From Alopecurus myosuroides (taxonomy: Eukaryota; Streptophyta; Magnoliopsida; Poales; Poaceae): a DNA stretch of 64,000 nucleotides. The stretch lies in NCBI GenBank assembly GCA_028641055.1, contig CM054059.1, positions 112,542,263-112,606,262 on the forward strand, read 5' to 3'. Position 1 is the first letter of the stretch; every line of letters starts with the position of its first letter. Below, in pieces: positions 34,902-45,309 of this stretch. A program made the translations under genes and the position numbers. The notes under the pieces were generated by a model that saw only the letters and a program-made list of their open reading frames with translations, was not told where the DNA came from and did no database searches.

Positions 34902-37900
34902 TTTTTTTTTTGGAATGGAAACCCAGCCTCTGCATCGGATAGATGCACACGGCTATTTATTAAGCAACACAATCTCAGTCATTACAAAGAGCAACGAAAT
35001 AAAACAGTTCAAAGATCCAGTAAGGTAGCCACAAGGACAAGCCACCTTAAAACCAACAAGACTAATCTGGATTCCATCGAATCCTTCTATCATGCAACCA
35101 TCCATCCTGGCTGAAGATAACCTGTACGACCGCCAGGAGCCGTGTACATCCTGCAACCAAACGTCCACGCTGATCGTCTGGTAGGAGTAGAGACCACTGA
35201 TGGATCTAGTAAGTAGCCCGGTGGACCACCCGCAAAAAATTATCAACCACCAAATTGTTCAAAACAATATCATTGTGGCAATTCCAAATTGCCCAAATAA
35301 AAGCACATACACCAATGCGTATACTAGATTTAGTAGATTTGTCTATCCCATTAAGCCATGGTCCAAACAAGTTATAAATATCCAGAGGTGGTGTTATACT
35401 AAAAGTAAAATGGACTAATCTCCAAATTCTCTTAGCTAAATTACAATTAACAAATAAATGTTCAACCGTCTCATCAACACCACAGAACACACACTTTGTA
35501 CAACCAGTCCATCTTTTTTTCACCAAATTATCCTTTGTAAGAATCTCATTCCGAAACACAAACCACATAAATATTTTTCTTTTCAAAGGCACCTTTAACT
35601 TCCAAAGGTACGTATGCAAAAATCTCGTGTTGCCATTCATTAGTTTCTCATAAAAGGATTTAACTGAGAAACAACCCGACGTTGTCAACTTCCAAGAAAA
35701 AGAATCTTGGTCTTCTGATAAGCAGACTGCCATAAGTCTCTCGACCAGATGTAACCAATTAACCCAATTATCTCCAATCAAGCAACGTCTAAATGCAATA
35801 TTGAGATTTTCCTGACCCAAAACATTACCAACTAGCACATTTTTATTACGCACAATATTATATAATGCAGGATACTGCCTAGACAATGGTATTCCCGCCA
35901 ACCACGGATCTTCCCAAAATGTAATGCTTTGACCATTTCCTATGTTGCAAGAAATATTATTAAAAAAAACTCTTGCTTAACACTCATAATACCTTTCCAA
36001 AAAGGCGAATCTATAGGTTTAGCCTCCACCTGTGTGAGAGGTTTTCCCAATATGTACTTATTATGCAGTAATTCGTGCCAGGTGCCCTCCTCCGTTAAAA
36101 GTTTAAAAAGCCATTTGCTTAATAAACATTTATTGTTGATGTCTAGGCACTCAATACCCAAACCACCCTGATCTTTCGGGCGACAAACAATGTTCCACTT
36201 GGTAAACCTATATTTCTTCTTGGTTTGATCGGATTGCCAAAAGAAACGAGATCTATAATAATCTAATCGCTTTCTAACCCCAATGGGTACCACAAAAAAG
36301 GATAGAAGAAACATCGGTAAACTTGAGAGAACCGAATTGATAAGAATCAAGCGATCACCGTATGATAACAATTTTCCTATCCATGAACAAAGCTTCTACT
36401 CAAACCGATCTTCCACCGGTTTCCACTCTCTATTGAGTAGCTTACGGTGGTGAATGGGAATACCCAGGTACTTAAAAGGTAGAACACCGATGTCACACCC
36501 AAAAATACCTCTATACTGATCCTCACAATCAGTAGCTCTCCCAAAACAAAAGATCTCGCTCTTATGGAAATTAATTTTTAGAGCAGACAATTGCTCAAAG
36601 ATGGACAAAATTAGTTTCATATTAACAACCTTGTCCAGATCATGCTCCATAAATAAAATAGTATCATCAGCGTACTGAAGTATTGAAACCCCCCCCCCCA
36701 CAACTAGATGAGGAATCAAACTTCCAATCTGCCCATCCTCTTTTTCCCTTGCAATTAGGAGAGCCAGCATGTCAGCCACCAGGTTGAACATAATAGGAGA
36801 TAACGGGTCTCCCCGTCTTAAACCTTTTAAAGTTTGAAAGTAATGACCTATGTCATCATTCACTATAATTCCCACACTACCCCCCTGCACAAATCTCTCG
36901 ACCCATTGACACCATTTTGGATTGAATCCTTCCATGTGTAGAGTCTGTTGCAGGAACTTCTAATTAACTTTATCGTACGCTTTCTCAAAACCGATTTTAA
37001 GTAGAAATCCATCCAACCTTTTCATTTTGAGCTCGTGAATGGTCTCATGGAGAACAACCACCCCCTCCAATATATTCCTTCCTGGAAGGTACGCTGATTG
37101 GGAAGGACGAATAACCCTCTGTGCAATAGAGGTCACTCTATTAGTTCCCACTTTAGTGAAAATCTTAAAACTCACATTTAGCAGACAAATTGGCCTATAT
37201 TGCTCAATCCTGCTAGCATCTTCCTTCTTAGGAAGCAGGGTGATAACTCCAAAGTTCAACTTGAACAAATCAAGTTCACCCTCATGTAGCTGATTAAACA
37301 TAGCAATCAAATCTGTCTTAATAACCTCCCAAAAATGCTTATAAAACTCAGCAGGAAAACCATCAGGTCGCGGTGCCTTGTTAAGCTCCATTTGGGCGAT
37401 CGCCTCTCTAATCTTCTTTTCATTAAAAGGCTGAGTGAGCAGCAAATTCTCCTCTGGAGACACCTGAACAATATCATCGACCCTTATCTCCACCGAAGAA
37501 ACACTCGATGGATCAGATGCCCCGAACAATTTTTTGTAATATTTAGAGATGAAAACCTTCAAATTCTGTTGGCCCACAATAGTGCCCTCATCCTGTTCTA
37601 ACTGAAAAATTCGTTTCTTTCTATACTTCCCATTTGCGACCACATGGAAGTATCTAGTGTTACTACCCCTCTCCTGGATATGTCTCACCTTTGCACGTTG
37701 AGCCCATTTTGACTCTTCTTCACGCCGCAAGGTAGTGAGGAAAGCATCAGCTTCCACTCAAGCAGCGCGCTCAGCCTCGGACATGGGGGAACTCTCCGCC
37801 ATCAAATCCAGCTCGCTAATAAGTAACAAAAGCTTATCTCTCAGTCTCTTATACTCCCCAGCCCTGTTCTTATCCCAACCTCTCAAGAAACTCCTGATGT

Positions 37901-38335
37901 GTCGAATTTTGAACTACCATCGTTCAATCGGAGTGATGCCATCAAACATCGACTCCCATTCGGTCTTAACTAACACAAAGAAACCAGGTTGTCTTAACCA
38001 TGCCAACTCAAATGAGAATAACGACTTATTCCCCACATGAGCCGCCGACCCGGAGTCCAGAAACAACGGGTTATGGTCGGATCTAACCCTAGTTAACGCT
38101 TGAAAAGACACTAATGGGAATTTCTGTTCCCATTCCATACTGGCGAGAATGCGATCCAATTTCTCTAATGTTGGAATAACCCGTCTACTTGTCCAAGTGT
38201 ATTGTCTACCCGACAACTCCAATTCTTTTAAGTCAAGACTATGAATAATGGCATTGAAAATAAACGGCCAACAGGGATTAAAATTATCATTATTCTTCTC
38301 ATTACTAGTGCGAATAATATTGAATAGATACATCC
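34902..38335 (-). pseudogene. 5'-truncated LINE retrotransposon (endonuclease end, RT, zinc-finger)
   Basis: A poly-T run at 34902-34911 is the 3' A-tail of a minus-strand LINE. Coding pieces right to left are: the C-terminal part of the apurinic endonuclease (37914-38333, PTLEKLDRILASMEWEQK), the RT N-terminal region (36960-37757, LNKAPRPDGFPAEFYKHFW), the RT palm (36396-36935, LRRGDPLSP and QYADDTILF), the thumb (35940-36371) and the zinc-binding reverse-transcriptase domain (35206-35901, CVFCGVDETVEHLFVNC). Frameshifts and stops separate them, one beside a C-run near 36690. The 5' end is lost at about 38335, as expected from incomplete reverse transcription. I did not find a TSD. Confidence 0.9.
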
Positions 38336-38339
38336 ATTT

Positions 38340-39080
38340 AGCGACATTTAATACGAGACATGGGGCCTAGCATACTTCACGTGGAGGATAGTTTTTAGTG
38401 AAAGGATAGAAAGGCTCATGTGAAAAATTCAATGGCTCATTGGAAAAAAAAATGATTGGTGTTAGATATGGTTGCCTCTCAAGCTTATGGATTTTCGACC
38501 GCTTTATTTTGTTTCCTTACATGTCTCTCTGTGATGATCGATGGCCCTCCGATGGGTGTACCTTTGATCTAAGGGCTCTTGGGCACCTCTAGAACCTTCC
38601 TAGGGACCTCTCTCAGCCCCCGCCCCCCAAGTCGTGGCTTGGCCAAATCCATCAAGTATTGTAAGACTTAGACTCAATCACATCACCATAAAACGGGTCC
38701 ATAGTTCGCACCCGAACTCTGTTCTGAGAGAATTTTTAGCGCTAGAATTATTGGGAGAAATTTTCCACACTTTTTACGTGTTAGATTTTTCCATTTGATG
38801 TCATCTTTAGGGGGTAAAATTGACAATATCTAAAACTGTTGATGGAGAGATTCTAGGAAAGTCAGAGTCCTCCTCCAACAAGACTTTTTAGCATTTTTTT
38901 TGCCAATGTTCAATTAATTCGCACACGTCAAAATATAAAACAATAACTTATGGACTTTGCAACCATGACTAGGTTACTGCAAATAAATAATAAAAAATAT
39001 AGCAAAAACAGAGGAAAATGGGTAGAAAACAAGCATGGAGCATAAAATTTTTAGATATATGTGGAAAGTACCACTGTTCT
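38340..39080. other. Intergenic, nothing recognised
   Basis: Unique-looking AT-rich DNA with no coding signal, terminal repeats or RNA gene that I can support. Confidence 0.4.
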
Positions 39081-39085
39081 GGCGG

Positions 39086-39436
39086 GAGCATACCGAATTG
39101 CCATGGTCGGCGGTGCTCCTTCTAGTCGGGTGGCGCTTGAGAGTGTGCTGGATTCCGGTGCCACCGGTGCCGCAGCTGTACGACATCGAGGACCCGTCCT
39201 CCAACTCCGATGACTCCCTCGGAGCATACTTGGATGGTCTTGAAGAGGACACGCCGCCCGAGGCCATGGCCTCTCCCGCTCCCACGGTCAGGAGATGTCG
39301 AGCGACAGGATCCTCGACGACTTCCTCGACCTCGACGAGGTGGCATCTCTCGTCGATGTTCCCGCGCCGGAGTAGCCGTAGGAGACGGACGATGAGGAGC
39401 TCTGCCTCGTCTACTCTGCCGGGAAACGTCTGGTGA
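39086..39436 (+). pseudogene. GC-rich gene fragment, copy 1 of a local duplication
   Basis: One plus-strand frame encodes an acidic stretch (LYDIEDPSSNSDDSLGAYL, then TPPEAMASPAPTV). In another frame the sequence continues as DRILDDFLDLDEVA- and DVPAPE-like peptides. The same order of motifs recurs in better frame 480 bp downstream, so this is a frame-damaged copy. I do not recognise the parent protein. It may be a fragment of a host gene or of a transposon ORF. Confidence 0.45.
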
Positions 39437-39568
39437 AACGGTCCACGTCACCAATCCAAGGGAGTGTCTATCACTGCCGTTCATCCAACAAGAGAGACAT
39501 GATCTAAATGCCTCACGCCAAGTCTCTCTTCCTCTATAAATCTAAGCCCACTTTCCCAAGCCGCGTGC

Positions 39569-39897
39569 GGGAGCGTACCCCGCTGCCATGACCGGCAGTG
39601 CGCTTCCCAGTCTGGTGGCGCTTGAGTGCGCACCGGATTCCGGTGTCGCAGCTGTACGGCACCGAGGACCATTACTCCGACTTTGATGACTCCCTTGGAG
39701 ACGATGTTCCACCTGAGGCCGCAGCCCCTCCCGCTCCCACGGTAAAGGAGGTGTCCAGCGACAGGGTCCTTGACGACTTCCTCAACCTCGACAAGGTGGC
39801 GCCTCCCGTCGATGTTCCCGCGCCGGAGCAGCCGCAGCAAGCGAATGATGAAGTCCTCCGCCGTGCCATCCACCATCCGAGCTCGAGGAGCTCCTGA
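39569..39897 (+). pseudogene. GC-rich gene fragment, copy 2 of a local duplication
   Basis: The plus-strand frame 39598-39897 encodes SQLYGTEDHYSDFDDSLGD, VPPEAAAPPAPTVKEVSSD and RVLDDFLNLDKVAPPVDVP, an acidic, Pro/Ala-rich peptide of about 99 residues. It parallels the fragment at 39086-39436, with the shared upstream segment 'cgggagc(a/g)tacc' at 39086 and 39569. No ATG or promoter is obvious and function is unknown. Confidence 0.45.
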
Positions 39898-40099
39898 TAT
39901 GGTCGGATCTGGCACAAGCGCTACACCTGGCCGCTGCAGAGAGTGGCACGCCACCTCCGGCTCCATGGTCGCCATGGGAGGACCGCGTGGGTGTGTTTGC
40001 GGAAGGGGGGAGGAGGGCAGGCTTGGGTGCATGCCCCGGCGTGGCCACAACCATAGTACGTTGGCCCTGAGTACGGCGGCGACAGCGGGCCACAGCGTC

Positions 40100-40584
40100 A
40101 GCGGTTGCCAAGTCCCATAGCGGCGGTGTCGGCGGTGGCATTGGGCAACCCCTAGCAGTAGCTAGGTTTTTTTTAATATATAGTTTTATGCTACATATGA
40201 ACTGGCCCTCGGCTCTAGGAATGAAATCTATCTAGTTTATGTCATTTTGTCCGAATTTTATTTAGATTTGATTTGTTTTGGGGATTTGGGGTGTGTGCGT
40301 GTGTGTTGGGCGGGTGTGGGGAGGGGGAGAGGGGGTTATTAGGATGGGTGCAACCCAAATCGGCTATCCGGGGCATTTCCAGACCGCAGAATCAAAAGCG
40401 GTGCAAAATCAGTCCGATTTAGGGGCCCGTTGGGTCAGCTAATTAACACTTCAACACCTTAGTGCAACAACTTTTTGTTTCCGTTGCACCGTGGCTGTTC
40501 TATGATTTTCCCATTTCGTCTTTCCTATTCTCAAGGGTGAGTCAATGATGATATACTCTCATTCTTTTCCTTAAAATTGCAGGC
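40100..40584. other. Intergenic, nothing recognised
   Basis: No ORF or repeat that I can support. A GT-rich simple stretch lies near 40285-40320. Confidence 0.4.
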
Positions 40585-40940
40585 ATTAATCTCTGCTTGG
40601 AATGCATAAGACGTCCATCTCAAATCCAAATCCTAAACGGAAAATACGTCATGCAGGACAAATTTCAGTGTTACTTTTTTTTTTTTCCTTGAAAAGCCCT
40701 TTGCTTCGGAAAAAGTTGAGAGTCCGGAGTTTAGACAAAATCCATCTGTTGCCAACAGTATATCTCCTTCTGATCTGCGTGACATAGGTTGAATCGAACT
40801 ATGGAAATGGAGCTCGAGTCCAACACATACGCGGCGCCTGATGCATGAGTCCTCTCTGTCTCTAGCAAAGGCCCTGTTCCGCTTCGTCTGCCCCTCAAAC
40901 AAAGCACAACCCCGACTCGTGCAAGGCAGAGGAAGCGGCG
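40585..40940 (+). promoter_or_regulatory. Upstream region of the first MATH-BTB gene, conserved with the second
   Basis: Several blocks are shared in order with 59335-59701: CTTGGAATGCATAAGAC, a poly-T tract, TGAATCGAA, GAGTCCAACACATA, CCTCTCTGTCTCTAG and AAGGCAG(A/G)GGAAGCGGCG just before the ATG. The conservation shows that the duplication included promoter and 5' UTR. A weak TATAT lies near 40759, but the transcription start is not established. Confidence 0.55.
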
Positions 40941-42068
40941 ATGGCAACCACGACGTCACCGCGCCGCCCCGCCAAGCCAGTGCAGGGCTCCCACGTGTTG
41001 GAGATCTCAGGGTACAGCCGGCACAGGGAGGTGCTCGGAGCCTTCTCCAGCATACAATCTTCTGTCTTCCGCGTCGGCCCTTACGACTGGCAGATTCACT
41101 TCTACCCTGGAGGAATCATGGAGTATTTCAAAGAGTACGCGTCGGTCTATGTCACTCTACAGAGCGAGAACATCAACACCAGGGTGAGGGCATCCGTTCA
41201 GTTCAGTTTGCTGGACGTCAACGGATTTTGGCCGCCGCACACCATGGTATCCAAATTCGATTCCAGAAGTATCCGGTCATGTGGCCATAGGGAGTTCAAG
41301 CACACGAGCCACCTGAAGAGGTCGCCTTACCGTCGCCGCGATCGCCTCACCATCGAGTGTGTCATCACCCTTGACAAGGAATCGCTGGTCCAAGCTTCTG
41401 TCGAAGTGCCGCCATCCGATGTAAATGCAATAGAGGAACTCCGGAATCTGCTGCACGCGAAAGAGGACACCGCCGACGTGATTTTCGAGGTTCAAGGAGA
41501 GGATTTTCCTGCCCACAAGACGGTGCTCGCGATGCGGTCACCGGTCTTCAAAGCGGAGCTATATGGCACGATGAGAGAAAAGGACATGAGTCGCATTGCC
41601 ATCGGTGACATGCAACCTGCTGTCTTTGAAGCCCTGCTCCACTTTATGTACACTGATTCCCTGCCCGTCATGGACGATCTTGCCCGTGACGACTATCAAG
41701 AGACGATCCGGCATTTGCTTGTCGCTGCAGATCGATATGCCGTGGAAAGGCTCAAGATGGTATGTGAAAACATACTCTGTAACAACATTGATGAGAAGAC
41801 CGTGATGACAACACTAGTTCTGGCTGATCAACATAATAGCAGCAGATTGAACGATGCTTGCATTCAATTTATTGCCTCTTTGGATACAACGGAAGTGGTT
41901 GATGTGAAGGAGAGCCGAGGGTATATTGAGCTCAAACAAACATGCCCTTTGGTCATAGTGGAGTTGTGGAACAAGATAAATAGGCTCTACAAATCAAAGT
42001 CTTCGTTTCACATTGGTACAAACAGCTTGTTACTTCTTTATAACTCCAGTGTATTGATAGGAAAATAG
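40941..42068 (+). CDS. MATH-BTB domain protein (BPM-like CUL3 adaptor), first copy
   Basis: An intact single-exon gene of 375 codons. The start at 40941 sits in GCGGCGATGG, the same context as in the second copy. A MATH domain covers about residues 15-145 (GSHVLEISGY, VGPYDWQIHFYPGG), a BTB/POZ domain about 172-290 (ADVIFEVQGEDFPAHKTVLA, then SPVFKAELYG), and a short helical C-terminal region about 291-350. In plants such proteins bind substrates through MATH and cullin-3 through BTB, marking targets for ubiquitination; grasses have a large, rapidly evolving family. The last ~17 residues (hydrophobic, after HIG) are absent from the second copy, where a stop occurs. The substrate cannot be told from sequence. 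Confidence 0.95.
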   Translation: MATTTSPRRPAKPVQGSHVLEISGYSRHREVLGAFSSIQSSVFRVGPYDWQIHFYPGGIMEYFKEYASVYVTLQSENINTRVRASVQFSLLDVNGFWPPHTMVSKFDSRSIRSCGHREFKHTSHLKRSPYRRRDRLTIECVITLDKESLVQASVEVPPSDVNAIEELRNLLHAKEDTADVIFEVQGEDFPAHKTVLAMRSPVFKAELYGTMREKDMSRIAIGDMQPAVFEALLHFMYTDSLPVMDDLARDDYQETIRHLLVAADRYAVERLKMVCENILCNNIDEKTVMTTLVLADQHNSSRLNDACIQFIASLDTTEVVDVKESRGYIELKQTCPLVIVELWNKINRLYKSKSSFHIGTNSLLLLYNSSVLIGK

Positions 42069-42403
42069 TAGTAGTATAGTTGATATGCTTCAGGAAGAAC
42101 AATACTATTTGATATGCGGACGACCTTGCCAAATTTTCCTTTGATGGAAGTAAATCTAGTGTGTGGGATGATCCACCGGACTTTATTTCATCTATGGTTG
42201 TAAACGATGCTGCTATTATTTGGTGAATAAATTCATATTCCTGTAAAAAATACTGTACTATATAACAATTATTTTCGAGAAACCTCAGTGAAGATTTTGG
42301 TTACACACATCTTCTAGAGTAATCAGTTGAAAAATAATATGGGGTTCATTCTCCCACTTCTATTTTCCAATATGGTGAGTTCATATATTTTTTTTGGCGG
42401 GGG
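42069..42403 (+). other. 3' flank of the first MATH-BTB gene
   Basis: Short blocks are shared with the second gene's 3' flank, such as 'acagcttg', 'gtgtattg' and 'tatttgatatgc'/'ttgatatgcttca', confirming common descent. No gene is present. The retroposon insertion site follows directly. Confidence 0.5.
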
Positions 42404-43122
42404 AAAGAGAATTATCAGTGGGGTCGTCTCCTCCAGGCGACCGAGGGGGCGAAACCCTAGCCCAGCGCCGCCACCCCCTCCTCTCTCTCTCCCCCGCCTC
42501 GCCGCTCCCGGAGGCCGCCGCCAGACAAAGTCCTCGCGGCGCCGGTGATGGGGGCGGTGGGGATTTGGTCTCGGGGCTCTCGCGCGGCGGCATGGAGGTC
42601 CCTGCGGCGCTGGGCCCGTCCGCGACATCGAGGTCGCCGGCCGATGTGCCTCCCCGTGCCCCTCCCCCGGGTGGTGCTACGCTCGTTGGTGGAGGTCGCC
42701 CGGTGTGGGGCCTTGGCGGCCTGGATGCGGAACCGGGGCGGTGGCCCAGTGCCTTGCCGGCGGGCGTTCGCCGCGGCGGAGGCGGCTGCACCCCGGTGGG
42801 CTTGCTGCGGTAAGCGGCCAGCGGCTGCGCTGCACCCTGGCCTGGTTCCACGCTCGATCTGGCCACGCGGGCCCGATCTGGGTCGTGCGGGCCTCGATCT
42901 GAACTTCCCGGCTCGGACTGGGCGTCCGGGCGCGTTTGACATGCGGGTCGCTGGTCCTTGCCGGCCGGCGGGAGTAGGGACTCCCCGGCCTTCCCTGCCC
43001 CAGTCTCCCATGCACGCGATGTCTCGCCCCGCCACCGCCATGGTCAACCTTGCCTCGCTCCTCTGTCCGGCTCCGCCGCGGGGCTCCGCTCCTCCCCGTG
43101 GTACGCTCCTCCGCCCGCGTTC

Positions 43123-44223
43123 TGATATAGGTGTTGACCTCTAAGTTGGCCCGATCTTCACCAATCGACAAGAATGCACGAAGAACACACGAAGAACGCG
43201 AAGGACACGATGAACACGAGATGGGGAATCGAGGGGAAACGTGGGCAAACGCGTAGAAACACAAAAAGGGGAAGATAACTCGTGAAGCCTACGAGGGATC
43301 GCAAACCCAAGTCAACAACACGCTAATTGAAACCGATTCCTCTCACCGGCCGGTCCACCGATCCAACAGAAGCCGCAAGGGGAAGGTTGGCAAGCGCTAC
43401 TAGAATCACAAGGTGAGAGAGTAGCTCCTTGGAGAGATCTTGATACAATCCGATAGATGAATCTATGGAGTAGCCATGGATCCCATGGGGGAGGTTCTCC
43501 ACATGGGTGGAGGAGCAACAATCTCAATTCTATCTCAAAGTCAACTCTAACCCTAGAACTAGCCACCGGAGTCCCTTATATAGTCGGGGGTCGAAGCAGG
43601 TGAAAACGGGGTCAAATTCCGGTCTTTTGCGTGCATTTTGGGGCCACGCCGGCCTGGAGGCCGGGGTGGGGGCAGAGGGGCGGCCTAGGGCGCGCCGGCC
43701 TGGGAGTGGCCGGCCTGGGGCTGGCAGGCGGCCGGCACGAGGCCGAGGTGGGGAAGGGGCGCCGGCCTGGGAGGGCGCCGGCCCGAGGCCGGGGTGGAGG
43801 CCGGGCCGCTCGGCTGGGGGGCCGGCCTGAGGAGGAGGGGAGGCCAGCCCGAGGCCAAGGTGGGGTTGAGGGAGGCCGGCCTGCTCGGGTGGGTGGCCGG
43901 CCTGAGGAGGGGGAAGGCCGGCCTGGCCGGGGGGTGAGGCCGGGAGACCCCTTTTCCCTCCGTTCTTCCTCCTCGGAGCTCCGATCTTGATGTCGTCTTC
44001 ACCCACTTCCTTCCTAGCTTCATGTGCACCTTCTTGGATGTGTTCTTGAGCATCTTGGGCACCATCTTGGGTCTCCATGTGGTGATCCCACCTATGCATG
44101 TAAAGGGGTATTTCATGAGGTAGAGCACCGTTCACCAAGACACCGGAAACATACGGAGATAGGAGTGAGTTCACCTTGTTGTGTATCGATGTTGTGCTTG
44201 GTTGAATACGGTGGGCTACATCA
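43123..44223 (-). repeat. 3' LTR (left) of the 43123-50573 element
   Basis: 1101 bp; on the plus strand it starts TGATATAGGTGTTGACC and ends GGGCTACATCA. The middle (43650-43940) is a G-rich array of gccggcc/gaggccgg motifs. On the minus strand a TATATAAGGG promoter box lies at about 43571-43580. By eye the two LTRs differ at a few percent of positions, so this insertion is much older than the one at 26810-34243. Long Pro/Gly/Arg-rich ORFs here are composition artefacts. Confidence 0.9.
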
Positions 44224-44478
44224 TCTCCCCCCTTGAAGAAGAGTCGTCCTCGACTCTCGTTCCATCCATTTGTGAGCGGGAGAAGGAATGTTGACGACGA
44301 AGATGTCGTTGAAGTTTAGCCGCTTGTCGAAGATCATGTGACGGTAGGCTCGTAGTGGAGGTGGTCCAAAGGTGATGAAGATCATGAAATGTGCCTCCTT
44401 GGATGGTTGAGGAAGATCTTGCGAGGCGGTGTAGTCGTTGAAGTTGAGCCTCTTATCGAAGGTCATGCCAAGGTATGC

Positions 44479-45309
44479 TCATAGAGGGTGTAGTCCAAAG
44501 GCGATGACGATCTTGACATGGTCCTCACTGGATGGATGAGGATGAGCTTGCGGAAACGGTAGAGTGTAGATGAACTTGACGCATTGGTTGCACGCTGCTC
44601 CATGGGGTGCGTTGTTGTTGATGCTCGTTTCGAAGTCCATGTACATCTTGGCGGCTGATGTGTAGTCGTAATGATCATTGTCGTTGACGCGCTTGTCGAA
44701 CTCCAAGTGCATCTTGACGAAGGGGATGTAGACGTGGTAGTCATTGTCGTTGACGCGGTTGTCGAACTCCAAGTACATCTTGACGTGGGGGATGTAGATG
44801 GAGAATTCGTTGTCGTGGATGCACATGTGGAACTCGAAGGACATCTTGACATGACGGATGTAGGCGTAGAAGTCGTTGTCGTGGATGCGCTTGTCGAACT
44901 CCATGCACATCGAAACATGTGGGATGTAGGCGTAGAAGGCGTTGTTGTCGTAGTGCTTGTGATGCGCCGTGTAGATCTTGACTTGAGGAGCGTGGATGGA
45001 GAAGGCATCGTCGTAGAAGTTCTTGTCAATCTCCATGTGGATCATGACGAGCAGAATGTGCTCCTTCCAACTCTTCAAGTCGGTGTCGATGTTCATGCGA
45101 TGTGGAGAGCCTTGGATGTGGAGAAGTCCATGAGGTCGAGGATGCTTGATAGGGTCACCAAATCTCTGCAAAATAGACAACAAAGATGGAGATAAAGTTG
45201 GTAAGACGTTAGTGTCAATAAGCACAAATGGGGTTTTGCTCTCAACTCTCATCTCACTATTGGTGGCTATCATGGCAATGCCTCTAGGAACACTCATTCT
45301 TTTTTCCAC
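44479..45309 (-). CDS. Repeat ORF of the LTR element, 22-residue tandem units
   Basis: This minus-strand frame of 276 codons has, from about residue 90 to 230, roughly seven tandem units of 22 residues (66 bp) with the pattern EFDKR-hydrophobic-xDNDFYAYIRHVKM. The unit length is a multiple of three and the frame stays open across all units, which argues for past coding selection. It overlaps the end of the next upstream frame by about 26 bp in another frame, suggesting a frameshift in one long protein. There is no similarity I recognise to gag, pol or env. Function unknown. Confidence 0.5.
   Translation of the reverse strand: MEKRMSVPRGIAMIATNSEMRVESKTPFVLIDTNVLPTLSPSLLSILQRFGDPIKHPRPHGLLHIQGSPHRMNIDTDLKSWKEHILLVMIHMEIDKNFYDDAFSIHAPQVKIYTAHHKHYDNNAFYAYIPHVSMCMEFDKRIHDNDFYAYIRHVKMSFEFHMCIHDNEFSIYIPHVKMYLEFDNRVNDNDYHVYIPFVKMHLEFDKRVNDNDHYDYTSAAKMYMDFETSINNNAPHGAACNQCVKFIYTLPFPQAHPHPSSEDHVKIVIAFGLHPL

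Noticed and set aside
40100..40584. Possible MITE upstream of the first MATH-BTB gene
   Set aside because: I looked for terminal inverted repeats and flanking duplications and found none that match.
42394..43144. Overlapping ORFs in the GC-rich start of the retroposon
   Set aside because: All six frames are partly open because of high GC content. No conserved motif is present, and the stretch behaves as a LINE-like leader.
43507..44174. Long Pro/Gly/Arg-rich ORFs on both strands in the LTR (also 49870-50478)
   Set aside because: They lie in the G-rich LTR array, are open in several frames at once and change frame between the two LTR copies; this is composition, not coding.
44671..45195. Plus-strand Val/Asp-rich ORF
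   Set aside because: It is the antisense shadow of the 66-bp repeat array. The element's PBS and purine tract place the coding strand on the minus strand.
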